This document shows positions 36,179-44,113 of a stretch of DNA of 64,000 nucleotides, piece by piece (the first letter of the stretch is position 1; each line of letters begins with the position of its first letter). Position numbers and translations under genes: made by a program. Under the pieces are notes generated by a model. The model was not told where the DNA came from and searched no databases. It worked only from the letters and a program-made list of their open reading frames with translations. The DNA is taken from positions 7,433,001 to 7,497,000 of the forward strand of contig NC_017249.1 in assembly GCF_000284375.1 (NCBI RefSeq), in the 5' to 3' direction. Source of the DNA: Bradyrhizobium japonicum USDA 6 (GTDB lineage: Bacteria > Pseudomonadota > Alphaproteobacteria > Rhizobiales > Xanthobacteraceae).

Positions 36179-37108
36179 ATGTCCGCTCCGCGCGACGACG
36201 AATTCGGCTTTGCGCCCGACTATGACTCTCCCATCCCCTATATGCAGCGCACGCGCGAATATTACACCGCGATCGGCTACACCACGCCGTATCGTTGGGC
36301 GCACTACACTCAGGCGCCGTTCCAGCCGCTGAAGAAACCGCTGGCGCAATCGCGCGTGACGATCATCACCACGGCCGCGCCTTACGATCCCACCAAGGGC
36401 GACCAGGGGCCGGGCGCGGCGTATAATGGCGGCGCCAAATTCTACCAGGTCTATGACGGCGACACCTCGAAACAGCACGACCTGCGCATCTCGCATATCG
36501 GCTACGACCGCAAGCACACCACGGCGACCGACAACGGCACCTGGTTTCCGCTGCCGCAGCTTTTGACGGCATCCGCCGCAGGTCGCATCGGCGAGGTGAG
36601 CCAGCGTTTCTTCGGCGCGCCGACCAATCGCAGCCATCGCGTCACGCTCGACACCGACGCGCCGGAAATCCTGGCGCGCTGCCTCGCCGACAAGGTCGAT
36701 GTCGCCGTGCTGGTGCCGAACTGCCCGGTCTGCCACCAGACCACCGCGCTGGTGGCGCGGCATCTCGAGGCCAACGGCATTCCGACAGTGGTGATGGGCT
36801 GTGCCAAGGACATCATCGAGCATGCCGCCGTGCCGCGCTTCTTGTTCTCGGACTTCCCGCTCGGCAATTCCGCCGGCAAGCCGCACGACGTCGCCTCGCA
36901 GGCGCAGACGCTGGAGCTCGCGCTGAAGCTGCTGGAAAGCGCGAGCGGTCCGCAGACCACGATGCAGTCGCCGCTGCGCTGGAGCGAGGACGCCTCCTGG
37001 AAGCTCGACTACAACAACGTCGCACAGCTCTCACCCGAGGAGCTCGCGCGCCGCCGCGCCGAATTCGACAAGCAGAAGGAGATCGCGCGCGGCAACCGCG
37101 CCGCCTGA
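36179..37108 (+). CDS. GrdB-like reductase-family protein with CPVC motif
   Basis: A 309-residue protein resembling the glycine/sarcosine/betaine reductase selenoprotein B family. It keeps the fold segments YRWAHYTQAPF and LRISHIGYDRKHT. In place of the selenocysteine motif it has LVPNCPVCHQTTALVARHLE, then GIPTVVMG. The CxxC could be redox-active. Bradyrhizobia lack glycine reductase, so the real reaction is unknown. AGGAGA is 8 nt before the ATG. It lies 36 bp before a CoA transferase gene, suggesting one pathway. Confidence 0.75.
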   Translation: MSAPRDDEFGFAPDYDSPIPYMQRTREYYTAIGYTTPYRWAHYTQAPFQPLKKPLAQSRVTIITTAAPYDPTKGDQGPGAAYNGGAKFYQVYDGDTSKQHDLRISHIGYDRKHTTATDNGTWFPLPQLLTASAAGRIGEVSQRFFGAPTNRSHRVTLDTDAPEILARCLADKVDVAVLVPNCPVCHQTTALVARHLEANGIPTVVMGCAKDIIEHAAVPRFLFSDFPLGNSAGKPHDVASQAQTLELALKLLESASGPQTTMQSPLRWSEDASWKLDYNNVAQLSPEELARRRAEFDKQKEIARGNRAA

Positions 37109-37144
37109 CGTCCTCCGACAACGACAAACAAAGGGGAGAGCGAC

Positions 37145-38338
37145 GTGACGCGACCGTTCGAGGGCGTGAAGATCCTGGACTTCACGCAGGTGCTGGCCGG
37201 CCCCTATGCGAGCTACCAGCTCGCGCTGCTCGGGGCAGATGTCATCAAGGTCGAGCGGCGCGAGGGTGAAGACATGCGCCGCACGCCGCTCAGCCGCGAA
37301 TGGGCCGAGCGTGGGCTCGCGCCGGCGTTCCAGGCCATCAACGGCAACAAGCGCAGCCTGACGCTCGATTTGCAGAAGCCCGACGCCATCGCGATCGTGA
37401 AGAAGCTCGCCGCGCAAGTCGACGTCGTCATGGAGAATTTTCGCCCGGGCGTGATGGACAGGCTCGGGATCGGCTACGAGGCGCTGTCGGCGATCAATCC
37501 AAAGCTGATCTATTGCGCCGTGTCCGGCTTCGGCCAGACCGGCCCGGACCGCCTGCGGCCCGGCTATGACGGCAAGATGCAGGCGCTGTCCGGCATCATG
37601 GCGATCACCGGCCACCCGGAGACGGGGCCGACGCGCGCGGGCTTTGCGGTGTGCGACGTGCTCTCGGGCGCCACCGCTGCCTTCGGCGTATCGAGCGCGC
37701 TGTATCAGCGCGACCGCACCGGCCAGGGACAGCTGATTGACGTCTCGATGCTGGAGGCGACGATGGCGTTTCTCTCGGGACAGATCGCGGACTGGTCGGT
37801 CGCCGGGCATCGCCAACAGCTTTCGGGCAACCAGGCCGTGAGCCGCCGGACCACGGCAAATCTGTTCAGATGCGGCGACGGCCACATCCTGCTCGCCGTC
37901 AATAACGAGAAGCAGTACCGCGCGCTGATGTCCACGCTCGGCCGCGAGGACACACTGTCGGACCCGCGCTTCGCCGACTGGTTCGCGCGCAACGAGAACG
38001 AGAGCGCATTGCGCGCCATCATCGAGGAGGCGCTGGCGGCCAGGCCTGCGCGCGAGTGGGAGACAATCCTGGAAGATGCCGGCGCGCCCTGCGCCAGCAT
38101 CTGGAAGGTCGAGGAGGTCATCGATCATTCGCAAATCAAGGCCCGCGGCGCGATCCAGGAGCTGGATACACCCTACGGCCGCCTGCGCTTCGCCGGCAGT
38201 GGCTTCAAACTCGCCCATGGCGGCGGCAAGCTCGATCGGATGGCGCCGGAATTGGGCGCGGATACGGATGCGGTGCTGGGCGAGCTGGGATTCGATGCAG
38301 CGGAGATCGCGGCGCTGAGGGCAAAAGAGATCGTGTGA
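37145..38338 (+). CDS. CaiB/BaiF-type CoA transferase (class III)
   Basis: A 397-residue class III CoA transferase. Motifs: KILDFTQVLAGPYASYQLAL with GADVIKVE, the catalytic region MENFRPGVMDRLGIGYEAL (Asp of this family lies in the ENFRPGVMDR segment), and SGFGQTGP. It moves CoA between acyl-CoA and a carboxylate, e.g. formyl-, succinyl- or carnitine-type substrates. GTG start with GGGGAGA upstream. Likely co-transcribed with the GrdB-like gene; substrate unknown. Confidence 0.9.
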   Translation: MTRPFEGVKILDFTQVLAGPYASYQLALLGADVIKVERREGEDMRRTPLSREWAERGLAPAFQAINGNKRSLTLDLQKPDAIAIVKKLAAQVDVVMENFRPGVMDRLGIGYEALSAINPKLIYCAVSGFGQTGPDRLRPGYDGKMQALSGIMAITGHPETGPTRAGFAVCDVLSGATAAFGVSSALYQRDRTGQGQLIDVSMLEATMAFLSGQIADWSVAGHRQQLSGNQAVSRRTTANLFRCGDGHILLAVNNEKQYRALMSTLGREDTLSDPRFADWFARNENESALRAIIEEALAARPAREWETILEDAGAPCASIWKVEEVIDHSQIKARGAIQELDTPYGRLRFAGSGFKLAHGGGKLDRMAPELGADTDAVLGELGFDAAEIAALRAKEIV

Positions 38339-38362
38339 GAGCGGTGCTACAAACTCCGCTGT

Positions 38363-38456
38363 CGTAGGGTGGGCAAAGCGAAGCGTGCCCACCATCGTGC
38401 ATCGCGTGACCGGAGAGAAGGTGGGCACGGCGCTTTGCGCCTTTGCCCACCCTACG
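38363..38456. repeat. GTAGGGTGGGCAAAG palindromic repeat, copy 1
   Basis: Ends CGTAGGGTGGGCAAAG and CTTTGCCCACCCTACG are inverted; inner GTGCCCACC/GGTGGGCAC also pairs. Same family as 47671-47768. Confidence 0.8.
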
Positions 38457-38465
38457 GCACTGCGG

Positions 38466-39230
38466 CTAGAACAACGATCCCTGCCCGTCATCCGGCGAGC
38501 TAGCAGCAACCTTCCGGGCCGCCTTCTTCGGTTTCGCAGCCTCTGCCTCGGCCGCCATCTCCTCCACGCTGATCGGCAACACGAGCTGATTGTCGTCATT
38601 GGCGACGCGGTTGACGCGGGTGGAGACCGGGTGCCAGGCGAATTCGCCGATGCGCGGGGCCGACATCAGCGGCAACACGGCATCGACATCGTCGCCGCGG
38701 CTGTCGAGCCAGCGTTCGAAATCGCGCGGGCTGATGGTGACCGGCACGCGGTCGTGCAGGGCGGCGAGATCCTCGCCCGCCGCCGCCGTGACGATCGCGA
38801 CGGTGTCGAGCTCCTCACCGTTCGGCCCGACCCAGGTCTCGAATACCGCAGCGAAGCCGAGCGGCTCGCCGTCGGCGCGATGGATGAAGAAGGGCTGCTT
38901 GCGGCCGCCCTCCGCCTTCCATTCATAATAGCCGTCGGCGGGAATCAGGCCGCGGCGCCTCCGAATCGCGTTCTTGAAGGCTGGCTTTTCCAGCACCGTC
39001 TCGGAGCGCGCGTTGATCAGGAGTGTAAATCCCTTGGGATCCTTGACCCAGCTCGGCAACAATCCCCAGCGCATCAAGCGGAAATGGCGCGCGCCGTTCT
39101 CGAGCAGCACGACCGGAATCGGTTGTGTCGGCGCGACATTGTACCGTGACGGGAAATTCGGCTGCTCGACATAGCCGAACAGTTGCCGCAAAGCCGCGGG
39201 GGCCGAAGTTATGACGAAGCGTCCACACAT
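38466..39230 (-). CDS. SRAP-family protein (YedK/HMCES), abasic-site DNA crosslinker
   Basis: A 254-residue SRAP protein. Start MCGRFVITS supplies the catalytic Cys2 after Met removal. Other motifs: YNVAPTQPIPVV, MRWGLLPSW, NARSETV, RRGLIPADGYYEWK and LHDRVPVTI, all intact. These proteins form a thiazolidine link with abasic sites in single-stranded DNA. A basic/alanine tail (EAAKPKKAARKVAAS) is extra. The name 'SOS response-associated peptidase' is historical. Confidence 0.94.
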   Translation of the reverse strand: MCGRFVITSAPAALRQLFGYVEQPNFPSRYNVAPTQPIPVVLLENGARHFRLMRWGLLPSWVKDPKGFTLLINARSETVLEKPAFKNAIRRRRGLIPADGYYEWKAEGGRKQPFFIHRADGEPLGFAAVFETWVGPNGEELDTVAIVTAAAGEDLAALHDRVPVTISPRDFERWLDSRGDDVDAVLPLMSAPRIGEFAWHPVSTRVNRVANDDNQLVLPISVEEMAAEAEAAKPKKAARKVAASSPDDGQGSLF

Positions 39231-39293
39231 CCTTGGATATCTATATAGGGGCCGTTCAGGTCCTTTTAACCCCGAACGTTAACACTGCGGCAG

Positions 39294-39794
39294 ATGAGCT
39301 CAACGGCCTCCCAACCCGCGCGGACGCATGTACAGACGGGCCCCGAGGCCGCCGCCTGGGCCGAGCGGCTGCGCGTGGCCAACATCAACCCGCGAACCGG
39401 GCTTGCCACCGACTATCTCAACCATTTCAATGAAGCCGTGATGCTGCTGGAAATGGTCCCGGACATGCCGGAATGCGCCGAAGATTTTTTGACCTGGTCG
39501 CCGCTGTCCTATGCCGAGCATTTCACCGCGTCGAATTTCAAGGCACGGGATCTGGCCATCGAAGCCTATGAGAAGGCCGATCCGAACGTGCGCGCCCAGT
39601 TCGACCACATCACGGATACAATGACCTCGATCCTGACAGCGGTCGGCTCGGCCATGCGCGAGGTCGAGAAGGACACGACCCGCGTCCGCCTCGCCGAGCA
39701 GGCCACGCTCTGGGTCAAGCCGCTGATCGCGGCCTGCGGCGGCATCATCAATGGCGGCGCGGAGGCCGACGTCGACACCATCATGGCGAATTGA
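39294..39794 (+). CDS. Conserved hypothetical protein
   Basis: A 166-residue, soluble, alpha-helical protein (TDYLNHFNEAVMLLEMVPDM, CAEDFLTWSPLSYAEHF). No signal or TM. It lies divergent to the SRAP gene and 19 bp before a Nudix gene. It looks like a conserved rhizobial protein, function unknown. Confidence 0.7.
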   Translation: MSSTASQPARTHVQTGPEAAAWAERLRVANINPRTGLATDYLNHFNEAVMLLEMVPDMPECAEDFLTWSPLSYAEHFTASNFKARDLAIEAYEKADPNVRAQFDHITDTMTSILTAVGSAMREVEKDTTRVRLAEQATLWVKPLIAACGGIINGGAEADVDTIMAN

Positions 39795-39813
39795 GCCAAA
39801 GGTTGTTGAAGAT

Positions 39814-40248
39814 ATGTCCGCGGTCATCCAGCCCACCCACCCCCAGATCGCGGTCAGTGCCGCCATCTTCCGTGACGGCAAGGTGCTTCTGACCCGCCGC
39901 GCCCGCTCGCCCGCCAAGGGGTTCTATTCGCTGCCGGGCGGCCGGGTCGAGTTCGGCGAATCGCTGCATCAGGCGCTGGCGCGCGAGGTCGACGAGGAGA
40001 CCGGGCTCGCCATCGAGATCATTGGCCTCGCCGGCTGGCGCGAGGTGCTGCCGGCCGCCCCCGGCGCCGGCCATTATCTGATCATGTCCTTTGCCGCCCG
40101 CTGGGTGGCCAGGGAGCCCGCTCTCAACGACGAGCTCGACGATTACCGCTGGATCGCCCCCGACGCCTTGGCGAGCCTCGGCGACCTCAAGCTGACTGGG
40201 GGGCTGGAGGAGGTCATCCAGTCGGCCGCCCGGCTGATCGGGCCCTGA
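39814..40248 (+). CDS. Nudix hydrolase (MutT-like)
   Basis: A 144-residue enzyme with an exact Nudix box GGRVEFGESLHQALAREVDE-ETGL (G-x5-E-x7-REUxEExGU). AVSAAIFRDGKVLLTRR before it is typical of NADH/ADP-ribose or 8-oxo-dGTP types. Substrate unknown. Start ATG at 39814. Confidence 0.9.
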   Translation: MSAVIQPTHPQIAVSAAIFRDGKVLLTRRARSPAKGFYSLPGGRVEFGESLHQALAREVDEETGLAIEIIGLAGWREVLPAAPGAGHYLIMSFAARWVAREPALNDELDDYRWIAPDALASLGDLKLTGGLEEVIQSAARLIGP

Positions 40249-40294
40249 CCACCCGTCTTGCGTCAGCCGCCCCGAGGGGGCATACACCCCGCCG

Positions 40295-40672
40295 ATGTCC
40301 ACGCGATTTCTGGCCATTTTTGCCCTGATTCTCGCCTGCGCCTCCGTGCCCACGAGGGCCCAGGACGTGGCGGCGCCGTTTGACGCCGATTTGCAGCGGC
40401 TGGCGGAGATCCTCGGCGGGCTGCATTACCTGCGCGGCATCTGCGGGTCCAACGAGGGCAACAAATGGCGCAACGAGATGCAGGCGCTGATCGATGCCGA
40501 AACCCCCTCGGGCGAGCGCCGCACCCGCATGATCGCCGGCTTCAACCGCGGCTATAACGGCTTCCAGCAGACCTACCGGAGTTGCACGCCGGCCGCGACG
40601 GTGGCGATCCGCCGCTATATCGAGGAGGGCTCGAAGATCTCGCGCGATCTCACGGCGCGTTACGCGAACTAG
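40295..40672 (+). CDS. TIGR02301-family periplasmic protein
   Basis: A 125-residue exported protein: signal peptide MSTRFLAIFALILACASVPT-RAQ, then LQRLAEILGGLHYLRGICG..EGNKWRNEM and FNRGYNGFQQTYRSC. The two conserved cysteines and this pattern define TIGR02301, found in Rhizobiales. Function unknown. Confidence 0.88.
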   Translation: MSTRFLAIFALILACASVPTRAQDVAAPFDADLQRLAEILGGLHYLRGICGSNEGNKWRNEMQALIDAETPSGERRTRMIAGFNRGYNGFQQTYRSCTPAATVAIRRYIEEGSKISRDLTARYAN

Positions 40673-40678
40673 CTCTCC

Positions 40679-40760
40679 GTCATTCCGGGGCTCGACGAAG
40701 TCGAGAGCTATGATGCGCAATTGCGCATCATGGCTCTCGCTACGCGCGACCCGGAATGAC
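40679..40760. repeat. Long palindromic repeat
   Basis: GTCATTCCGGG and CCCGGAATGAC form the ends. GAGAGC/GCTCTC and the centre TGATGCGCAATTGCGCATCA (perfect palindrome) continue the stem. Bradyrhizobium-type intergenic hairpin. Confidence 0.8.
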
Positions 40761-40901
40761 CGAGTAGCGGAACCCTGTCATCGACTTTGTTCACAGCCGT
40801 TAACCGTTCCTAAAGATGTGGCCTAGCGGGCGTTAATACGCGTGCTACACCTTTCGTACAGCGCATCGCCGTGGATCGCGCCCCAGCCCTGATCGAGTTT
40901 C

Positions 40902-41168
40902 ATGAGCCATTCAGTGTCCTACGCCCCCGCCCGCGCGCCGCTGCCCGATCACGAGCAGAAACAGGCCGCGCTGAGCTATCTCAACGAGGCCTGGGCCGAG
41001 GCGCGGCATGATGGCGTCGACGGCGACTGCCTGGCGCAGGCGAGCCTGTTTGCGGCATTCGCCGAGCTCGTCGGCACCTACGGCGAGGATGCGGTGGCGA
41101 AATTCGTAGAGGGCTTTCCGGGCCGCATCCGCAACGGCGAATTTTCGGTCACTCTCGCAAGGCAGTAA
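40902..41168 (+). CDS. Small conserved hypothetical protein
   Basis: An 88-residue soluble protein (YLNEAWAEARHDGVDGDCLA, then FAELVGTYGEDAVAKFVEGF and FSVTLARQ at the end). Mostly helical with acidic character. No domain recognised. Confidence 0.65.
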   Translation: MSHSVSYAPARAPLPDHEQKQAALSYLNEAWAEARHDGVDGDCLAQASLFAAFAELVGTYGEDAVAKFVEGFPGRIRNGEFSVTLARQ

Positions 41169-41364
41169 GCTTCTTGCGAAAAATGACCCCGCCACACGGG
41201 CGGGGCCAGTCTACGGATGAATGACCTGGCGAACGGGCTCTGGCGAACTGGTTCGCGAAGTCTGCCGCGTTTATCGCACGGAAGCCGCCTCCCCCGGACA
41301 AGCATTAGTCTCGCGATGACCGGGAGATATTCCCGCTACGATTGGGAATGCACTCCCCCTATCT

Positions 41365-41685
41365 TCACGGCGCGACCTTGAGCGTCGCTTTCATGTTGGG
41401 ATGATAGCGGCAGTAGTAGTCGACTGTTCCCGCCTTTTTCAGAACTGACGTCGCCGACTTCTTCGGTGGCAGCATCACGTCGAAATCGCCGTTCTTCGCC
41501 GTGGCGGTGTGCGCGAACACGTCGTTGTTGATCCATTCGATGGTATCACCGACCTTCGCGGACGTTTCGGCCGGTGAAACCACGAGATTTTCCATTGTGA
41601 TCTGAATGGTCGCGGCGCGCGCCGGGACGACGATCGACAGCAAGACGACCGCAAGCGCGATCGAAGCGAGGTGTCCCGGCTTCAT
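41365..41685 (-). CDS. Periplasmic cupredoxin (plastocyanin/amicyanin-like)
   Basis: A 106-residue type I copper protein. Signal peptide (ASIALAVVLLSIVVPARA) then a beta-barrel with ligands His in FAHTATA, and Cys, His, Met in YYCRYHPNMKATL. It probably carries single electrons in the periplasm. It lies 8 bp after a DUF4142 gene and in the same direction as an ECF sigma gene, suggesting a stress-responsive unit. Confidence 0.9.
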   Translation of the reverse strand: MKPGHLASIALAVVLLSIVVPARAATIQITMENLVVSPAETSAKVGDTIEWINNDVFAHTATAKNGDFDVMLPPKKSATSVLKKAGTVDYYCRYHPNMKATLKVAP

Positions 41686-41693
41686 CCCACCCC

Positions 41694-42227
41694 CTATTTC
41701 AGCTCGGCCGCGACATGCTCGGCGTGCTGCTGATGGCCCTGAAAGATCTTCAGGCCGGTCTGCAACAGGCTCTTGAGCTCGGCATTTCCAGCGGACGGGA
41801 TGAGCTGGGTTTCCAGCGCGCCGTTGACCGCCTTGTGGTAGGCGACCTCGTTCGCGACATAGGCCTTGTCGAAGGCCGCGCCGCTCAGCTTGCCGAGCTC
41901 AGCCAGCTTGTCGCTCGCCTGCTTCGACAGCGCCTTGCTGGTATCGTTGTCTTCAGGCGTAACGTTCAGCTTCTTGACCAGCGCCAGCGCCTGCTTGTTG
42001 ACCGCCTCGTGGTCGCGCAGCATGTCCTCGGCAAACGCCTTGACGTCCTTGTTCTTGGCCTTTTTCTGCGCCTGCTTGGCCGCGTTGATGTCGATCACGC
42101 CCGCGGTATAGGCGATGTGAGCGATCTGCGGATCGGTGGGCTTGTCGGCTGCGCTCGCGCCTTGCGGCAGCGCCGGGCTCGACAACAGAATTGCCGCGGC
42201 CATCGCCGTGCTCCATCGGGTGAACAT
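41694..42227 (-). CDS. DUF4142 exported protein
   Basis: A 177-residue exported, ferritin-like helical bundle. Signal peptide ends near GASA-AD. Pattern: IDINAAKQAQKKAKNKDVKA, then FAEDMLRDHEAVNKQALAL and GLKIFQGHQQHAEHV. DUF4142 proteins often sit beside ECF sigma factors and cupredoxins. Function unknown. Confidence 0.9.
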   Translation of the reverse strand: MFTRWSTAMAAAILLSSPALPQGASAADKPTDPQIAHIAYTAGVIDINAAKQAQKKAKNKDVKAFAEDMLRDHEAVNKQALALVKKLNVTPEDNDTSKALSKQASDKLAELGKLSGAAFDKAYVANEVAYHKAVNGALETQLIPSAGNAELKSLLQTGLKIFQGHQQHAEHVAAELK

Positions 42228-42315
42228 GTCTGAAACTCCTGTGTTGCCGGACGGTTTGCCGGCGTTGCTTCACAGGCATTGGATGGGATTTTCGCGCAAA
42301 CGTTCCCGAAAAACT

Positions 42316-43005
42316 TCAACCGCCACTGCCGAGTCGCCTCAGCACCGATACGGTCAGCCGCTCGCAGCGCCACCCGGCGAACGGGAACGCATCCATCACC
42401 ACCGGACCGATCTCCTTCTCGACGTTCTCCCGCAGCATGGTGCGCGCACGGTGCAGCCGGGTCTTCACGGTCTCGGGCTTGACGCCGAGCAGATCGGCGG
42501 TCTCCTCGATGTTCATCCCCTCCATGACGCGCGCGACGAAGACCATGCGGAAGACATCCGGCAGTTCGTCGATTGCGCGTTCGACGACGCGCTGGATTTC
42601 GCGTTGGGCCATGGTCCTTTCCGGATCGCCTGCGGGAGAAACGGGAAATTTTATGATCTGCGCGTCGAGCGCCTCCTCCGGCAGCGCGCCGAGCTCGACA
42701 TGCGGCTTGCGGCTTCGCGCCCGGCCAAGCGCCTCGTTGATCGCAATGCGCGACAGCCAGGTCGACAGCCCGGACTCGCCGCGAAAGTCGTCCAGATGGG
42801 TAAAGGCCCGGACATAGGTTTCCTGCACCACGTCCTCGGCTTCGCTGTCGCTGCGCAGGATACCGCGCGCCAGACGGTAGAGCCTGCGGTTGTTGGCCTG
42901 CATGATCTCGCGCAACGCGGCCTCGTCACGGCCCCGCGCGCGGTCGACCAGTTCGGCTTCCGATGCTCTGGCGCCGGCGGACAGGCCGGCTGCGGTCCGC
43001 TGCAT
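42316..43005 (-). CDS. ECF-type RNA polymerase sigma factor
   Basis: A 229-residue sigma-70 factor with region 2 (MQANNRRLYRLARGILRSDS, EAEDVVQETYVRAFTHLDDF) and region 4 (GMNIEETADLLGVKPETVKT, then RLHRARTMLRE). No region 3. A C-terminal ~30-residue tail with one Cys (GWRCERLTV) is extra. No anti-sigma gene is adjacent. It is upstream of the DUF4142-cupredoxin pair and may direct their expression. Confidence 0.93.
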   Translation of the reverse strand: MQRTAAGLSAGARASEAELVDRARGRDEAALREIMQANNRRLYRLARGILRSDSEAEDVVQETYVRAFTHLDDFRGESGLSTWLSRIAINEALGRARSRKPHVELGALPEEALDAQIIKFPVSPAGDPERTMAQREIQRVVERAIDELPDVFRMVFVARVMEGMNIEETADLLGVKPETVKTRLHRARTMLRENVEKEIGPVVMDAFPFAGWRCERLTVSVLRRLGSGG

Positions 43006-43106
43006 GGTGGTCGCCTGTTTCCATTCGATCCGGACATTGGATGCGGGGGCAGCGAAAAGGTTCCCGATTTTCTTCCTTACCCTCCCCCTCCAGGGGAGGG
43101 TAAGAG

Positions 43107-43970
43107 CTAGTCCGTCTCGATCGGCAGTGCCGGATCCCTCGCCCATTCGCCCATGGAGGCATCGTACAGCGTCAGCTTGTCGTAGCCGAGCTGTGTCAGC
43201 ATGAGCAGGTCGATCGTCGCCGAGATGCCGCCGCCGCAATAGCAGATCACATTCTTGTCGCGCGTAACGCCCTGGGCCGCGAATTTCGCTTCGGCATCGG
43301 CAAGCGTCGTCAGCGTCTTGTCGGCCTTGGCGAGCGTGGCCGCGGGCACGTTGACGCTGCCGGGCACGCGGCCGGGCCGGCCGTAGCGGCTCGGCTCGAG
43401 GCCTTGATGAAATTGCGGCCCGAGCGCGTTGACGATCACGGTCGAGGAATCGCCGATCCGCGCCTTCACAGTGGTCTTGTCGACGAACAAGCCCGCGCGC
43501 GGCGCGGCCTTGAAGGTGGTGGCGGGATAGCCCTTCGGCGCGCCCGTCTCGACCGGGCGCCCCTCGTCCTTCCATTTGTCAAAACCGCCGTCGAGCACCT
43601 GTGCATCGACACCGAGCGAGCGCAGCATCCACCAGAACCGCGTCGACCACATCATGGTGCCGATGCCGTAGAGCACGATGGTCTTGGATGCGTCAGCGCC
43701 GTGGCGGCCGAAGGCGGCTTCTAGCTGGGGCACGCCAGCCATCATGAAGAGCTGTTGCGCGGAGGTGTCGGAGAACTCGCCTTGCAGGTCGAGGAAATCG
43801 GCGCCGGGGATGTGGCCGGCCGCGAACGTCTTGTCGCCGGGCACCGCGCGATAGGGCACATCGCTGCCCGGCGGCACCGGCTCGTTGTAGGTCGTGCAGT
43901 CGTAGAGGCGGAGGTTGGGATCGCCGAGGTGGGCTGCGAGTTGCGCGGTGGTGATGAGGGGTTGGGTCAT
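43107..43970 (-). CDS. sseA: 3-mercaptopyruvate/thiosulfate sulfurtransferase
   Basis: A 287-residue two-rhodanese-domain enzyme. The inactive N-terminal domain has LRLYDCTTY and GHIPGADFLDL; the C-terminal domain has the active loop ICYCGGGISATI with catalytic Cys. The loop CGGGISA (instead of CGSGVTA of typical MSTs or CRIGERS of rhodaneses) leaves the donor open. It transfers sulfane sulfur to cyanide or thiols. Confidence 0.9.
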   Translation of the reverse strand: MTQPLITTAQLAAHLGDPNLRLYDCTTYNEPVPPGSDVPYRAVPGDKTFAAGHIPGADFLDLQGEFSDTSAQQLFMMAGVPQLEAAFGRHGADASKTIVLYGIGTMMWSTRFWWMLRSLGVDAQVLDGGFDKWKDEGRPVETGAPKGYPATTFKAAPRAGLFVDKTTVKARIGDSSTVIVNALGPQFHQGLEPSRYGRPGRVPGSVNVPAATLAKADKTLTTLADAEAKFAAQGVTRDKNVICYCGGGISATIDLLMLTQLGYDKLTLYDASMGEWARDPALPIETD

Positions 43971-44007
43971 GGACTGCTCTCCCTGTCGAGGGATTGTAGC
44001 TCTCTCC

Positions 44008-44099
44008 CCTCGTCATTGCGAGCGAAGCGAAGCAATCCAGACTGCCTCCGCGGAGAGATTCTGGATTGCTTCGTCGCTGCGCTCCTCGCAATGACGAGG
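44008..44099. repeat. Long palindromic repeat
   Basis: CCTCGTCATTGCGAG (44008-44022) with CTCGCAATGACGAGG (44085-44099), plus inner CGAAGCAATCCAG (44028-44040) with CTGGATTGCTTCG (44061-44073). One long hairpin between two minus-strand genes. Confidence 0.85.
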
Positions 44100-44113
44100 C
44101 TAAAGAATGCCCC

